NCBI GenBank assembly: GCA_947174825.1
Contig: CAMWKN010000084.1
Span: forward strand, 1 to 6,719
Direction: 5' to 3'
DNA length: 6,719 nt
From: an uncultured Clostridium sp.
Lineage (GTDB): Bacteria; Bacillota_A; Clostridia; Lachnospirales; Lachnospiraceae
Shown here: positions 6,708 to 6,719 of the stretch, in pieces
Numbering within the stretch: position 1 is the stretch's first letter
Layout of the letters: each line of letters opens with the position of its first letter
Made by a program: the position numbers and the translations under genes
Notes under the pieces: model-generated
Databases searched by the model: none
Told to the model about the DNA's origin: nothing
The model's input: the letters and a program-made list of their open reading frames with translations, nothing else

Positions 6708-6719
6708 TGTTTGAAGAAG
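6707..6719 (+). CDS. Start of a downstream gene, translationally coupled to the ATPase (3' end outside window)
   Basis: An ATG at 6707 overlaps the ATPase stop in a TAATG arrangement. It is preceded by AGAGGAG (6695-6701) with a 5-nt gap. The visible codons read M-F-E-E before the window ends. The overlap and RBS are typical of translational coupling in bacterial operons, so this is probably the next member of the transporter cluster. Four residues cannot identify a product. Confidence 0.55.

Overview
The window carries part of one operon-like gene cluster, all on the + strand. It encodes an ABC transporter of the FtsX/MacB type (type VII ABC fold). The order is: a giant permease cut at its 5' end by the window edge (1-2910), a complete paralogous giant permease (3010-6006), a small cytoplasmic ATPase (6033-6707), and the first codons of a further gene that overlaps the ATPase stop codon (6707 onward). 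No RNA gene, CRISPR array, insertion sequence, attachment site or convincing intrinsic terminator was seen.

The AT-leaning codon choice, strong purine-rich Shine-Dalgarno sequences (AAAGGAG, AGGAG), a probable TTG start and large FtsX-domain permeases with a separate ATPase all suggest a low-GC Firmicute. A gut clostridium such as a Lachnospiraceae member is my best guess. This is inference, since no taxonomic marker gene is present.

Each permease is predicted to have eight membrane helices arranged as two FtsX modules (1 TM + extracellular domain + 3 TM, twice). They are joined by a strongly basic cytoplasmic linker. A single chain therefore already holds what two ordinary 4-TM FtsX-type subunits would supply. 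The first extracellular domain (about 230 residues) has the sequence pattern of a MacB periplasmic-core-like domain. The second is much larger (about 380-400 residues) and differs more between the paralogs, apart from one sharply conserved island. The ATPase has every motif needed for ATP hydrolysis and is the only ATPase in view. It could energise either permease or a complex of both.

The likeliest general role is mechanotransmission or extrusion at the outer face of the cytoplasmic membrane, acting on a peptide, lipid or envelope-active compound. The substrate cannot be read from the sequence. The most notable points are the tandem duplication of a double-module permease beside one ATPase, the uneven divergence of the second extracellular domain, and in-frame near-identical DNA blocks that could allow recombination between the copies.
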